Shown here: one piece after another, positions 31,076 through 39,165 of the stretch | How positions within the stretch are numbered: the first letter of the stretch is position 1 | Layout of the letters: every line of letters begins with the position of its first letter | NCBI GenBank assembly: GCA_964523405.1 | Contig: CAZGAQ010000044.1 | Span: forward strand, 1 to 41,661 | Reading direction: 5' to 3' | Origin: CAZGAQ01 sp964523405 | GTDB lineage: Bacteria > Planctomycetota > Phycisphaerae > UBA1845 > Fen-1342 | Length of the DNA stretch: 41,661 nt | The notes under the pieces: model-generated | The model's database searches: none | What the model was told of the DNA's origin: nothing | The model's input: only the letters and a program-made list of their open reading frames with translations | Made by a program: the position numbers and the translations under genes

Positions 31076-32236
31076 TTAGCCGGCCTTGGCCAACGCGTCG
31101 GCCGTCGGCTGGTGCTTCACCGCACCCGCGTGGGTGATGACCGCCTTGCCGAGAATGTCGTCGTCGAAATTCAGGTCGAAGCGCTGCTCATCCTTCTTCC
31201 AGAACGCCAGGACGAAGTTCGTCAGGTTCCGCGAATAGAGCGTACTCGCGTGCGTCGGCATGGTGGCCGGCAGATTCAGCGGCGCGAGAATCTTCACGCC
31301 ATGCTCCTCCACCGTCTCCCCCGGCCGCGACAGCTCGCAGTTCCCGCCGCCTTCAGCCGCCAGGTCCACGATCACCGTGCCCGGCTTCATCCGCCGCACC
31401 ATCTCGGCCGTGATCAGCCGCGGCGCGAACACCCCGCCAATCAGGGCCGTCGTGATCACCACGTCGACCTGCGTGCACTGCTCCGCCAGCAGCTCGCGCT
31501 GCCGCGCCTGGTCCTCCGCGGACAACTCCTTCGCATAGCCGCCACCCGCAGCCGCACTCTGCTTCAGCTCGATGCCGACGTACTTGCCGCCGACGCTCTC
31601 GATCTGCTCCTTCACTTCGGGACGCACGTCGGTCGCGCTGATGTTCGCCCCGAGGCGCTTGGCGGTCGCGATCGCCTGCAGCCCGGCCACGCCTGCGCCG
31701 ATGACGAACACCTTCGCCGCGAACACCGTCCCCGCCGCCGTCATGAACATGGGAAAGTACTTCGACAACTCGACCGCCGCCAGCAGCACCCCCTTGTAGC
31801 CGACGATGTTCGCCATCGACGACAACGTGTCCATCGTCTGCGCCCGCGTAATGCGCGGAATCGCGTCCGTCGAAAACGCGGTAATCTGGCGCGCCAGCAG
31901 CGCCCGCACCGCGTCGAGATTTCGCGTCGGCAGCAGGGCAGCCAGCAACATCGCCCCGCTGCGCATCAGCTCCGCCTCATGCTGGCCCCCCTCCCCTCCC
32001 GGTCCCGGCGGCTGCACCTTCAGCACCAGGTCGGCGACCCCCAGCACGCTCGCCGCGTCTGGCGCTACCGTCGCCCCAACCGCCGTGTACGCCTCGTCGG
32101 GGAAAAACGCGGCCGCTCCGGCATCATGCTGGACGACCACTTCTATGCCCGCTGGGATCAACTTCTTGCAGGACTCGGGAACAAGCGCGACTCGCCGCTC
32201 TCCGGGGCGAGTCTCCTTCGGTACGCCAATTCTCAT
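31076..32236 (-). CDS. pntAa: NAD(P) transhydrogenase subunit alpha-1
   Basis: A 386-residue soluble domain I that binds NAD(H). The alanine-dehydrogenase-like N-terminus (MRIGVPKETRPGERRVALVP), RITRAQTMDTLSSMANIVGY, the Rossmann segment VFVIGAGVAGLQAIATAKRL and VDVVITTALIGGVFAPRLIT, and GTVIVDLAAEGGGNCE are diagnostic. The membrane domain is encoded separately by pntAb, as in Rhodospirillum-type three-subunit enzymes. The ATG at 32236 is chosen for GAGG just upstream. It is the first gene of the operon, behind the promoter at 32303-32331. Confidence 0.96.
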   Translation of the reverse strand: MRIGVPKETRPGERRVALVPESCKKLIPAGIEVVVQHDAGAAAFFPDEAYTAVGATVAPDAASVLGVADLVLKVQPPGPGGEGGQHEAELMRSGAMLLAALLPTRNLDAVRALLARQITAFSTDAIPRITRAQTMDTLSSMANIVGYKGVLLAAVELSKYFPMFMTAAGTVFAAKVFVIGAGVAGLQAIATAKRLGANISATDVRPEVKEQIESVGGKYVGIELKQSAAAGGGYAKELSAEDQARQRELLAEQCTQVDVVITTALIGGVFAPRLITAEMVRRMKPGTVIVDLAAEGGGNCELSRPGETVEEHGVKILAPLNLPATMPTHASTLYSRNLTNFVLAFWKKDEQRFDLNFDDDILGKAVITHAGAVKHQPTADALAKAG

Positions 32237-32302
32237 GCTGTCCTCACTCAAGTGCGCGGCGGGGATGGTGCGGCCGCCGCGCGGGCCCAGAAGTAGGACC
32301 CG

Positions 32303-32331
32303 ATCTTATGCGCGCCCTGCAGCCGTGGCAA
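32303..32331 (-). promoter_or_regulatory. Promoter of the pnt operon
   Basis: On the minus strand TTGCCA (32331-32326), exactly 17 bases, then TAAGAT (32308-32303). Transcription should start near 32296, giving a 60-base leader before pntAa. Confidence 0.6.
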
Positions 32332-32392
32332 ATCCCCCGCCCCCTTTCAACAGGACTGAAACCACACCGCCCGGTGAACGCCGCGGCTGCCG

Positions 32393-33016
32393 CTACGCGC
32401 GATACAGCCCGCGCGCTTCGATGTACGCCCGCACCGCCTCCGGCACCAGGTACCGGATGCTGGCTCCCGCCCGCAGCCGGGCACGGATGTCCGTCCCCGA
32501 GATGTCGATGTGCGGCCCCGCGATGATCTGCGCATGTAACCGCGCGATCTGGGCCGGCGCGAACACCCGCTCCAGCGCCCCCGCCTCCGGCCGCGTGTAC
32601 CCCGGGCGCGCCGCCGTCACGATCGTACAGGCTTCCACCAGTTCCGCAGCGCGATACCACGTGCCGAGTTCATTGAGGCTGTCCATTCCGACCAGCCAGC
32701 ACAGTCGCACCGCGGCGCCGAGCCGCTGCCGAAAATGCGCGATCGTGTTGAACGTGTAGTTCGGCCCGTCCAGCGTGGTCTCGTAGTCGCTCACTTCAAA
32801 CTGCGGGTCGTCACCGACCGCCAAGCGGCACATCGCCAGCCGGTCCGCCGCCGGCGCCAGCCGCCGATCCCGCTTGTGCGGCGGGGTGGCGCTGGGAATC
32901 ATGACCACACGGTCCACACCCATCTGCTCGGCCGCATGCCGCGCGATGATCAGGTGACCGTGATGCACCGGATCGAACGAACCGCCGAAGAGTAGCACAC
33001 TGTCCACGATCGCCAT
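32393..33016 (-). CDS. nadD: Nicotinate-nucleotide adenylyltransferase
   Basis: A 207-residue enzyme joining nicotinate mononucleotide to AMP in NAD synthesis. The nucleotidyltransferase loop GGSFDPVHHGHL (11-22), with the H-x-G-H ATP site, is clear. PSATPPHKRD, WLVGMDSLNEL and the late SGTDIRARL (SxTxIR-type ATP motif) are also present. The ATG at 33016 sits just before the first strand; its ribosome site is weak. The enzyme makes the precursor of the NAD(P) used by the transhydrogenase encoded downstream on the same strand, a sensible neighbourhood, though pnt has its own promoter. RsfS, a common neighbour, is absent. Confidence 0.95.
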   Translation of the reverse strand: MAIVDSVLLFGGSFDPVHHGHLIIARHAAEQMGVDRVVMIPSATPPHKRDRRLAPAADRLAMCRLAVGDDPQFEVSDYETTLDGPNYTFNTIAHFRQRLGAAVRLCWLVGMDSLNELGTWYRAAELVEACTIVTAARPGYTRPEAGALERVFAPAQIARLHAQIIAGPHIDISGTDIRARLRAGASIRYLVPEAVRAYIEARGLYRA

Positions 33017-33241
33017 CCGCTGGGTCGAGCCTGCGCGCGCACCACCGACACCCCTGCCGTCCGGCGTGCGAGCTGTACACCATTGTGCCAGAAATCGGGG
33101 CGGAAGGTAGGACGGGGCGGGCAGATCGCGCGGATCGCAGGCCTGCGCGGTTTCGCTGCGGGTGCGGTGCTCCGCCGCGGGCATTCTTCGTCAGGCCCCC
33201 CGCGCTTCGCTGCGAGACAGCGCACCGGGGGTACCACCGCG

Positions 33242-33910
33242 CTAGCTGAAGCGCGGTCCTTGCCCCAGCTTGGCCTCCAGCGCGCGGACGGCCGCGGGCA
33301 ATTCCTCCAAGCGGGGGTGAATATCCACCGCCTGGCGGTAGTAGTGCAGCGCACCGCTGAGATTCCCCTGTTCGACGCAGGCGTGCCCCAGGGCCGCCGC
33401 CGCCGAGAAATGCTGCGGATTCAGGTGCAGCGCCCGCCGGTACGCCACGCTCGCTTCGCCGTGCCGCTCCACCAGTGCCAGCGCCACCCCCTTCTGAAAC
33501 CACGGCTCGGCGAAAAACGGCTCCCGCGCGTTGAGCGCGGTCAGCAGCCGCAGCGCCGCCTCAAAGTCACCCTGGTTCAAGTGGCCGATCGCCAGGGCCA
33601 GCATCCGGTTGCCGGTCTCGGAGCCCCCCTGCATCCAAATGCTCCACAGGCCGTTTTCCGCCAGCTCCACCACCGCGGGATCGTCATGATGCAGGCATGT
33701 CGCCAACAGGGCCCCTTCCCGCACCGATCCGTACGCCCCCAGGTAGACCACGGCCGCCCGGACCGCCTCCAGCTCGGCGCCGTTGAGCAAGTCGACCAAC
33801 TGCTCGGTGTCGGGACGCTCGTGAATCAGGCGCTCCAGCGTCGCCCGGTCAACACCCCCGCGCGGCGCGACCGTGTGCAGCACCTGATCTACGGTCGCAT
33901 CCACGCTCAC
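33242..33910 (-). CDS. TPR-repeat protein
   Basis: A 222-residue protein without signal peptide. The first half is helical and HEAT-like (LVDLLNGAELEAVRAAVVYL, ATCLHHDDPAVVELAENGLW). About 105-210 holds three TPR units: GDFEAALRLLTALNAREPFF, AEPWFQKGVALALVERHGEA with YRRALHLNPQH, and GNLSGALHYYRQAVDIHPRL. TPR proteins mediate protein contacts; no specific partner is evident. The GTG start is supported by GGAG seven bases upstream. The promoter at 34045-34073 faces it. Confidence 0.82.
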   Translation of the reverse strand: MSVDATVDQVLHTVAPRGGVDRATLERLIHERPDTEQLVDLLNGAELEAVRAAVVYLGAYGSVREGALLATCLHHDDPAVVELAENGLWSIWMQGGSETGNRMLALAIGHLNQGDFEAALRLLTALNAREPFFAEPWFQKGVALALVERHGEASVAYRRALHLNPQHFSAAAALGHACVEQGNLSGALHYYRQAVDIHPRLEELPAAVRALEAKLGQGPRFS

Positions 33911-34044
33911 CAGCGAACTCCGTCCCCGCGACAGAGGCCTTAGGGAAGACGCTCCCAGGCGTACACAGCACGGCCGACGCGCGCCGCACGCCCGGGCGCT
34001 TCACTTCACGACATGACGAGCCCGTGGGGAAGCCGTCACTCTAA

Positions 34045-34073
34045 ATCGTAGGCCGCTAAATAACTTCGGTCAA
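34045..34073 (-). promoter_or_regulatory. Promoter of the TPR protein gene
   Basis: On the minus strand TTGACC (34073-34068), 17 bases, TACGAT (34050-34045). Five of six -35 and four of six -10 bases match the housekeeping consensus. The start should be near 34038, leaving a leader of about 130 bases. Confidence 0.65.
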
Positions 34074-34096
34074 ATTCGCCCGCGCGGCGCGGAGAA

Positions 34097-34137
34097 ACGG
34101 CCGCCAATTCTCCGACAACGTCCGAGAATGCGGCCGT
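34097..34137 (-). terminator. Terminator after the sigma-70 factor
   Basis: ACGGCCGC (34097-34104) pairs with GCGGCCGT (34130-34137), continuing with ATTCTC and GAGAAT and a final GAC and GTC; a CA bulge and one C-C mismatch interrupt a 17-pair stem with an AAC loop. On the minus strand TTTCTC follows. It lies 46 bases after the sigma stop. Confidence 0.65.
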
Positions 34138-34182
34138 GATCCGGCACGGAGCACAACTTGTCCCGCGGCGAAGGCCCGCGGC

Positions 34183-35169
34183 TCAGGCCAGCACGGCCTG
34201 ATTGAGCGCCACCTTCAGTTTGTCCAAGGCCTTGTTCTGGATCTGGCGCACCCGTTCCTTGGTCACGCCAATCAGCTCGCCGACCTGTTCCAGGGTCTTG
34301 CCCTTGGCAGTCTCGCGGTCGGGTTGATCCAGAGCGAAACGCGCCTGAATCACCTGCCGCTCCACGTCACTGAGCCGGCCGAGGTTGTCATCCAGGATGG
34401 CCCGCAATTCGTCCACGCACTCGCCGACCACGTCCATGCGGCGACGTTCGAGCTGATTGCCCTTTTCGAGCACGGGGTCGAACTCGGTTGGGAAATGCCC
34501 GCGGTAGCGTGACGTGCGTGTCGCCACCCGCGAGAAGCTTTTGAGGATGGCGCGACACGCATACGTGCTGAACTTGTAGCCGCGCGCGCAGTCGAACTTG
34601 TTCGCCGCCCGCAGCAGCGCCAGGCTGCCTTCGCTGATCAGGTCGGACGGGTCCACCCCCCGCAGCCGCGTCCGCTTCGCCATCGCCAGCACCAGGGGCA
34701 GGTTGTCCCGCACGAGCTGGCCGCGAATTTCCTGCACCGCCCGCTCCCACCGCAGCAGCTCGTGCACGGCGGCCAGGTTGAGGCGCTTGCCGTCATGCTG
34801 CTCGAGGAGCTGCCAGACGCGCCGGCGGCAGTAATTCAGACGGAGGAAGGCCAGCCGCTCCGGGTCCGACTCCGTGATGCTGCCGCCCGCACCGTCCAGG
34901 GCGTACACACCGCTGTCATCCTTCGCCGCACTCAGCGCTCCGACGGTGCCGTCGGCGAAGAGCTGGCGACCCAGGTCGCCGTTCTCCAGCAGCGGATGCG
35001 TGACATACTCCGCCGGCTGCGCCAGGAGGAGCTTCAGCATCTTCACCTCCGCCGGCGGCAGGGTCTTGAGCACCTCCGCGGCGGGCAACTTGGCCTGGGG
35101 ATCGAACCGGAAGACGTTGGGAACGGTGGTCTGCGGCTCACTTGGAAGCATCGTCTTTCCCATCTCCAT
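34183..35169 (-). CDS. RpoD/RpoS-family sigma-70 factor
   Basis: A 328-residue primary-like sigma factor. Regions 1.2 to 2 (about 105-205) contain RDNLPLVLAMAKRTRLRGVD, PSDLISEGSLALLRAANKFD and RGYKFSTYACRAILKSFSR, which bind core polymerase and the -10 box. Region 4 (about 255-325) contains LSDVERQVIQARFALDQPDR and the helix-turn-helix LEQVGELIGVTKERVRQIQN for -35 recognition. Region 3 is shortened. The first 100 residues are not the acidic region 1.1 of the main sigma; they contain LPPAEVKMLKLLLAQPAEYV and a loop with Gly/Ala, and I do not recognise them. It is probably an alternative group 2/3 factor. GGAGGTG about ten bases before the ATG at 35169 decides the start. Confidence 0.92.
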   Translation of the reverse strand: MEMGKTMLPSEPQTTVPNVFRFDPQAKLPAAEVLKTLPPAEVKMLKLLLAQPAEYVTHPLLENGDLGRQLFADGTVGALSAAKDDSGVYALDGAGGSITESDPERLAFLRLNYCRRRVWQLLEQHDGKRLNLAAVHELLRWERAVQEIRGQLVRDNLPLVLAMAKRTRLRGVDPSDLISEGSLALLRAANKFDCARGYKFSTYACRAILKSFSRVATRTSRYRGHFPTEFDPVLEKGNQLERRRMDVVGECVDELRAILDDNLGRLSDVERQVIQARFALDQPDRETAKGKTLEQVGELIGVTKERVRQIQNKALDKLKVALNQAVLA

Positions 35170-35335
35170 GACCAGACACACCTCCAGGCTTTCCGCGCAG
35201 GCAGCGCCCGGGTGCATGTCGAACGACCCTGAGTACAGGCGCGCAAGGTCGCTCTGAACTAGTCAGACGAGGCCGTCCTTCCGGCAGGGGGAGCCGCGAA
35301 CACGCCGGATACGGCAATCTTGGGGAGCCACGTGT

Positions 35336-35364
35336 AGTATACGCTACGTGGAGGCGAGGAGCAA
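35336..35364 (-). promoter_or_regulatory. Promoter of the sigma-70 factor gene
   Basis: On the minus strand TTGCTC (35364-35359), 17 bases, TATACT (35341-35336). It is surrounded by an imperfect palindrome (CCACGT at 35328-35333, central GTATAC, ACGTGG at 35346-35351). The 15-base word around the -10 is identical to that at the pfp promoter. Confidence 0.6.
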
Positions 35365-35553
35365 GCTGCGACGCGCAAAGTTTTCGCACGCCGGCGCTTG
35401 ATACTTTAGGCCCCCTGCTGCCCCCCGCGTCAACTCTTACCGGCAAATTGCCGATAACCCGTCACCCTCCTGCGCGTTTTTTTCTGTCCACGCCCTGGAA
35501 AAGCGGCCACCGCCGCATCTCGCGCCGCCCGGCGGGACCGCGCCCTGCCTGCG

Positions 35554-35590
35554 GCGGGTCCGGACCGCCCGCTGGCCAATCCGGACCCGC
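35554..35590 (-). terminator. Hairpin after the DUF1573 operon
   Basis: GCGGGTCCGGA (35554-35564) and TCCGGACCCGC (35580-35590) form a perfect 11-pair stem with a 15-base loop, 30 bases after the DUF1573 stop. No U-run follows. Confidence 0.5.
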
Positions 35591-35620
35591 TCCCCCTGGT
35601 CTGCCCCGCGCGGGGAGAAC

Positions 35621-36703
35621 CTACGGCTTGACCGGCGGCGTCGCGGGAGTCGGCGCGATCACGCGAATCGGGAGGGTCAGTTTCTGATAATTCGGCTCGG
35701 CGCTGTCGGTCGTCACCTCGACCGTCAGCGGCACGTCGGCCGGCAGCTTCTCCCCGGGCGGAAGCGTAATGACGATCTCCTGCACCACCTGATCGGATGG
35801 ATTGGTCGTCGGTGTCGGCGGCGCGCCCAGCGTCACCTGGATCGCCTCATGCGACGCCTTCGCGCTCAGCACCTTCACCGGATGGCGACTCGCCGATAAC
35901 GCGCGCACCACCTGTCGCACTTCCGTCGGCGCGTTCTTCGGCGCCAGCAGCCGGCTCGGCTCGAGTGCGATCGGCGGCTGCACCGCGCCGAAAATCAGAA
36001 TCTCAAACTCGGGCAGCCGCGCCACGCCGGTCTCAATGACCACCCGGCCGCGGGCATCCCCCACCGCCAGCGGCGGCTTGGTGCGCGCCGTCAGCTCATA
36101 GCGCATCCCGGGCTCGACTTCCTTCAACTCGATCGCGTACGCGCCCCCGTCCACGCCCTCCTTCAGCTTGAACGTGACCTTCTCGTTGTACCGGTTGAGG
36201 ATCGTGAGACCCCGCACATCGGCGGAATCCGTGTACAGCTTGCCGAACGACAGGGTATTGGACTTCTTTTCGGTCCCCGTGATCACCAGTTCATACAGGG
36301 GCTTCACGCTGCCCACGACCGGAATGATCACGTCGGGCCGCACCGGGTCGTTCGTGGTCACGGTCACCGTCTGGTGGGCCGCCCCGGGGCGATGCGCCGT
36401 GTCGTACGTGATTGTGAGCGTATCGGACTCCCCCGGCGCCAGCGGGGACTTCGGCCGGGTCGGCGTCGTGCAACCGCAGGACGTTTTCACGTCCACCGTC
36501 AGCGGCGCCTGCCCCGTGTTCTTGATCGTGAATTCGCCCTTGGCGGGGTCCCCCTGCCAGAGTTCGCCAAAGCGCATTTCCGTCGGCGTCACCTCGAGGT
36601 GTGGCACCGGCTGACTCGTGGGGACGGGCACCGGCTCCTGGCCGCCAACCACGCCGCCCGTCAACAGCCCCGTTACGATCAGGCTCAGCACTCGGACTGC
36701 CAT
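35621..36703 (-). CDS. Exported DUF1573 domain protein
   Basis: A 360-residue exported protein, second of a tandem pair. A signal peptide (MAVRVLSLIVTGLLTGGVVG) is followed by an Ig-like DUF1573 domain (about 35-130) with FGELWQGDPAKGEFTIKNTG, the SCGCT motif and LAPGESDTLTITYDT. A second all-beta part with the same strand pattern follows, and a Pro-rich end. DUF1573 proteins are abundant in planctomycetes and Bacteroidetes; no biochemical function is established. The ATG at 36703, nine bases after GGAGG, is preferred over one at 36712 that touches it. Confidence 0.85.
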   Translation of the reverse strand: MAVRVLSLIVTGLLTGGVVGGQEPVPVPTSQPVPHLEVTPTEMRFGELWQGDPAKGEFTIKNTGQAPLTVDVKTSCGCTTPTRPKSPLAPGESDTLTITYDTAHRPGAAHQTVTVTTNDPVRPDVIIPVVGSVKPLYELVITGTEKKSNTLSFGKLYTDSADVRGLTILNRYNEKVTFKLKEGVDGGAYAIELKEVEPGMRYELTARTKPPLAVGDARGRVVIETGVARLPEFEILIFGAVQPPIALEPSRLLAPKNAPTEVRQVVRALSASRHPVKVLSAKASHEAIQVTLGAPPTPTTNPSDQVVQEIVITLPPGEKLPADVPLTVEVTTDSAEPNYQKLTLPIRVIAPTPATPPVKP

Positions 36704-36790
36704 ATTCGCCATCCTCCAGACATCAGGCTGCTTGCGGCTGTCACTGCTCCGCGGGGCGGAGTTCCACCGATCCGCTTCCGCCTCCCCCGC

Positions 36791-37933
36791 TTACGGCCGT
36801 TGTGCCGGTGCGGGCGCGCTGGCCGGCGCCTCGCCGGAGAAACGCCCGTGCATGCGGAGTTCGAAGCTCGGTTTGTCGGCCGTGATCAGGATGTCCACCT
36901 TCGGGCACTCCGGATCGTTCGTCGTAAAGACCACCAGGGCCCCGGTCGTCGGCAAGGTCCGCGCCGCCGGACAGGTGATCGTGGCCCGCACCTCCGCCGT
37001 GATCGGTGGCTTCAGTTGCGTCATCCAGGGCTGCGGCGGCTGCGTGTTCTCAATGTTGACCTTCACGTCCTTGTTGTCGCACTGCCAGCCGGTGATCTTG
37101 AAGTTCGCCGGACCGTCCTTGCCGTAATACTGGAAGCTCACGACGCGTTGCTGCACCTCGTCGTTCGGCTGCAGCAGAATCGTCGACGGGCTCGGTTCCA
37201 CCATCTCCAGGATCTGGATGCGGGCGTTCACCGTGTAGTTCGGCTCCCGCTCCAGGCCCGTCTTCAACTCGATGTCGCCCCGGATCAGCGCGCCCGGCTT
37301 GAGTTCCCGGTTCGTCTTGGCCACCAGCTTGTACACGCGCCCCGCGCTGATCTCGCGAATCTCGAGGTCCGCTTCGTGCAGTCCGTTCTTGGCCAGCTCC
37401 AGCTTCATCGGCTCGGGCATCGTGTTCTCGAGCACCACCTCGCCCGTGTGCCCGGGCGCGGCGCCCAGCCCCTTCACCACCAGCCCCCCCAGCGGCTTGC
37501 GCGTGATCGCCCGCTTGATGAAGCCCTTGATCGGGAAGTGCGCCTCCCCGCGCCGCGGGTTCGGATCCACGTTGCCGATCACCGCCCCCGTCCGCGGGTC
37601 GTTCGTCTCCACGATCACCTTCGACTCAACCGCATCCTGCTTGCCATGCGTGTCGTATTGCACTTTCACCGTGGTCGACCCTCCGGGCGGCACCCGGCTA
37701 GCCGCCGGCTGCGCAGCCGTGCAGCCGCACGTGGTGCGCACTTTCGCGAGGATCAGCTCGGCATCCCCTTCATTCTTGATCGTCAGCGTCAACGTCGGCG
37801 TCTCGGTATGCCACACCTCGCCGAAATCCCAGGACGGTTGCGAGAAGAGCAGCTTGGGAGCCGGCTCCGCCTGCGCCCCCGCGGCCAGCACCAGTACGCT
37901 CGCCAAGACCGCGCCTGTCCAGTACGACTTCAT
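36791..37933 (-). CDS. Exported DUF1573 domain protein
   Basis: A 380-residue exported protein, first of the pair. A signal peptide (MKSYWTGAVLASVLVLAAGA) is followed by a DUF1573 Ig-like domain (about 30-130) with WDFGEVWHTETPTLTLTIKN, the TCGCT motif and VPPGGSTTVKVQYDT. Two further beta-sandwich segments follow, then an Ala/Pro tail (SAPAPAQRP). It is 87 bases upstream of its paralogue and probably in one transcript. AGGAGG ten bases before the ATG at 37933 decides the start over a longer in-frame reading. Confidence 0.86.
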   Translation of the reverse strand: MKSYWTGAVLASVLVLAAGAQAEPAPKLLFSQPSWDFGEVWHTETPTLTLTIKNEGDAELILAKVRTTCGCTAAQPAASRVPPGGSTTVKVQYDTHGKQDAVESKVIVETNDPRTGAVIGNVDPNPRRGEAHFPIKGFIKRAITRKPLGGLVVKGLGAAPGHTGEVVLENTMPEPMKLELAKNGLHEADLEIREISAGRVYKLVAKTNRELKPGALIRGDIELKTGLEREPNYTVNARIQILEMVEPSPSTILLQPNDEVQQRVVSFQYYGKDGPANFKITGWQCDNKDVKVNIENTQPPQPWMTQLKPPITAEVRATITCPAARTLPTTGALVVFTTNDPECPKVDILITADKPSFELRMHGRFSGEAPASAPAPAQRP

Positions 37934-38011
37934 AATGTCGGATCCTCCTGCAAAAAAGCGCGCCGCCTGCGGGGCGCTGCTTCGCCAGCGCACACTCGCC
38001 CCGAATTGTTC

Positions 38012-38040
38012 ATTATACCCCGTGCCCGCCAACCGATGAA
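38012..38040 (-). promoter_or_regulatory. Promoter of the DUF1573 pair
   Basis: On the minus strand a perfect -10 TATAAT (38017-38012) with TTCATC (38040-38035) 17 bases upstream. The start is near 38005, leaving a 72-base leader. The same short region must also hold the promoter of the divergent PLP enzyme gene. Confidence 0.55.
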
Positions 38041-38116
38041 AGGCACGCCCGGACTTGCCGCCCCGCTGTGCCTATCGGACAATCGGCGCGGGCGCTACCC
38101 CGGCGGAGACACCACC

Positions 38117-39067
38117 GTGACGACAAGTTCCGACATTCTCCAGGCCATCGGTGCTACGTCGCTCGTACCGCTGCGGCGGGTTGTTCCGCCGGGCTGTGCC
38201 CGCGTGCTGGTCAAGCTCGAGTGGGAGAACCCGACCGGCAGTATGAAGGACCGCGCGGCGCAGGCGATGATCGCGCAGGCCGAGCGGGACGGACGCCTCA
38301 GACCCGGAGACACCGTCGTCGAATACACCGGCGGCAGCACCGGCGCGTCGCTGGCCCTGGTCTGCGCGGCGCGCGGCTATCCCCTGCAGATCGTGACCTC
38401 CGACGCTTTCAGCCAGGAGAAACGCGACCACATGGCCGCCCTCGGCGCGCAGCTCACGCTCGTGCCCAGCCCCGACGGCCGCACGACCAGGCAACTCATC
38501 CTCGACATGATCGACGCCGCCCGGACGCTGAGCCAGGCCCCGCACACGTACTGGACGGATCAGCTCAACAACCGCGACAGCATGGCCGGGTACTACCCGC
38601 TGGCCGAGGAGATCTGGGCCCAGACCCAGGGCCGCGTCAGTGCCTTCGTCCACTGCGTCGGCACGGCGGCCTCCTCGCGCGGCGTCGCCACGGTGCTGAA
38701 GCGCCACAACCCGCAGGTTCGGATCGTCGCGGTCGAACCGGCCGAATCCGCCGTGCTGCAGGGCGGAACGCCCGGGCCACACAAGATTGAAGGCGTGGGC
38801 ATTGGGTATACGCCCCCACTCTGGATCCCCGAACTCGTCGATGAAGTGGTTTCGGTGGCCACCGCTGACGCTCAGGACATGGCCCGCCGACTGGCACGCG
38901 AGGAGGGGCTGTTCGCGGGCACTTCGTCCGGAGCCAACGTGCTCGCCGCGCTTCGCGTGGCGCAGCGGTTGGGCCCCACCGCCCAGGTCGTCACGCTCAT
39001 GGTGGATTCGGGGCTGAAGTACGTGAGTACCGACGTCTACCGCAGGACCGCGCCGACTGCAGCCTGA
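38117..39067 (+). CDS. Cysteine synthase-like PLP-dependent enzyme
   Basis: A 316-residue fold-type II PLP enzyme of the cysteine synthase / cystathionine beta-synthase family. The Schiff-base lysine lies in ENPTGSMKDRAA (about residue 45), the phosphate-binding loop in EYTGGSTGASLAL, and GTSSGANVLAALRVAQRLG near the end lines the PLP ring. Length equals CysK. The substrate motif TGGSTG differs slightly from the usual TSGNTG of CysK, so it could act on a related O-acyl-serine or other substrate. The GTG at 38117 has GGCGGAG ten bases upstream; an in-frame ATG at 38036 lacks a ribosome site. Divergent from the DUF1573 pair; no sulfur-assimilation gene is adjacent. Confidence 0.85.
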   Translation: MTTSSDILQAIGATSLVPLRRVVPPGCARVLVKLEWENPTGSMKDRAAQAMIAQAERDGRLRPGDTVVEYTGGSTGASLALVCAARGYPLQIVTSDAFSQEKRDHMAALGAQLTLVPSPDGRTTRQLILDMIDAARTLSQAPHTYWTDQLNNRDSMAGYYPLAEEIWAQTQGRVSAFVHCVGTAASSRGVATVLKRHNPQVRIVAVEPAESAVLQGGTPGPHKIEGVGIGYTPPLWIPELVDEVVSVATADAQDMARRLAREEGLFAGTSSGANVLAALRVAQRLGPTAQVVTLMVDSGLKYVSTDVYRRTAPTAA

Positions 39068-39137
39068 CGCGCCGCCGGAGTCGCGCCGCCCCCCGCGGCC
39101 GACATTGGACCCAACATGACTGAATGCCCGCGGACAA

Positions 39138-39165
39138 GATAGGGGCGCATCCTCCAACCCCTATC
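39138..39165 (-). terminator. Hairpin at the end of tadC
   Basis: GATAGGGG (39138-39145) and CCCCTATC (39158-39165) form 8 pairs with a 12-base loop that overlaps the tadC stop codon (39161-39163). TTGT follows on the minus strand. It is a plausible terminator of the tad transcript. Confidence 0.45.

Larger units (their letters stand above)
35170..35620. other. Intergenic region upstream of the sigma-70 gene
   Basis: 451 bases. The right part holds the hairpin at 35554-35590 after the DUF1573 gene. Near 35441 stands CGGCAAATTGCCG, a short palindrome that could be an operator, and a run of seven T at about 35477. The left part holds the sigma promoter (35336-35364) and a 160-base leader. No gene was recognised. 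Confidence 0.5.

Noticed and set aside
26025..32296. Long plus-strand frames opposite pfp, pntB, pntAb and pntAa
   Set aside because: All lie opposite conserved enzymes; the translations are His/Arg/Gln-rich and carry no recognisable motif.
36374..38116. A long in-frame upstream extension of the PLP enzyme gene
   Set aside because: The extension runs opposite the two DUF1573 genes, and the enzyme homology begins just after the GTG at 38117, which has a ribosome site.
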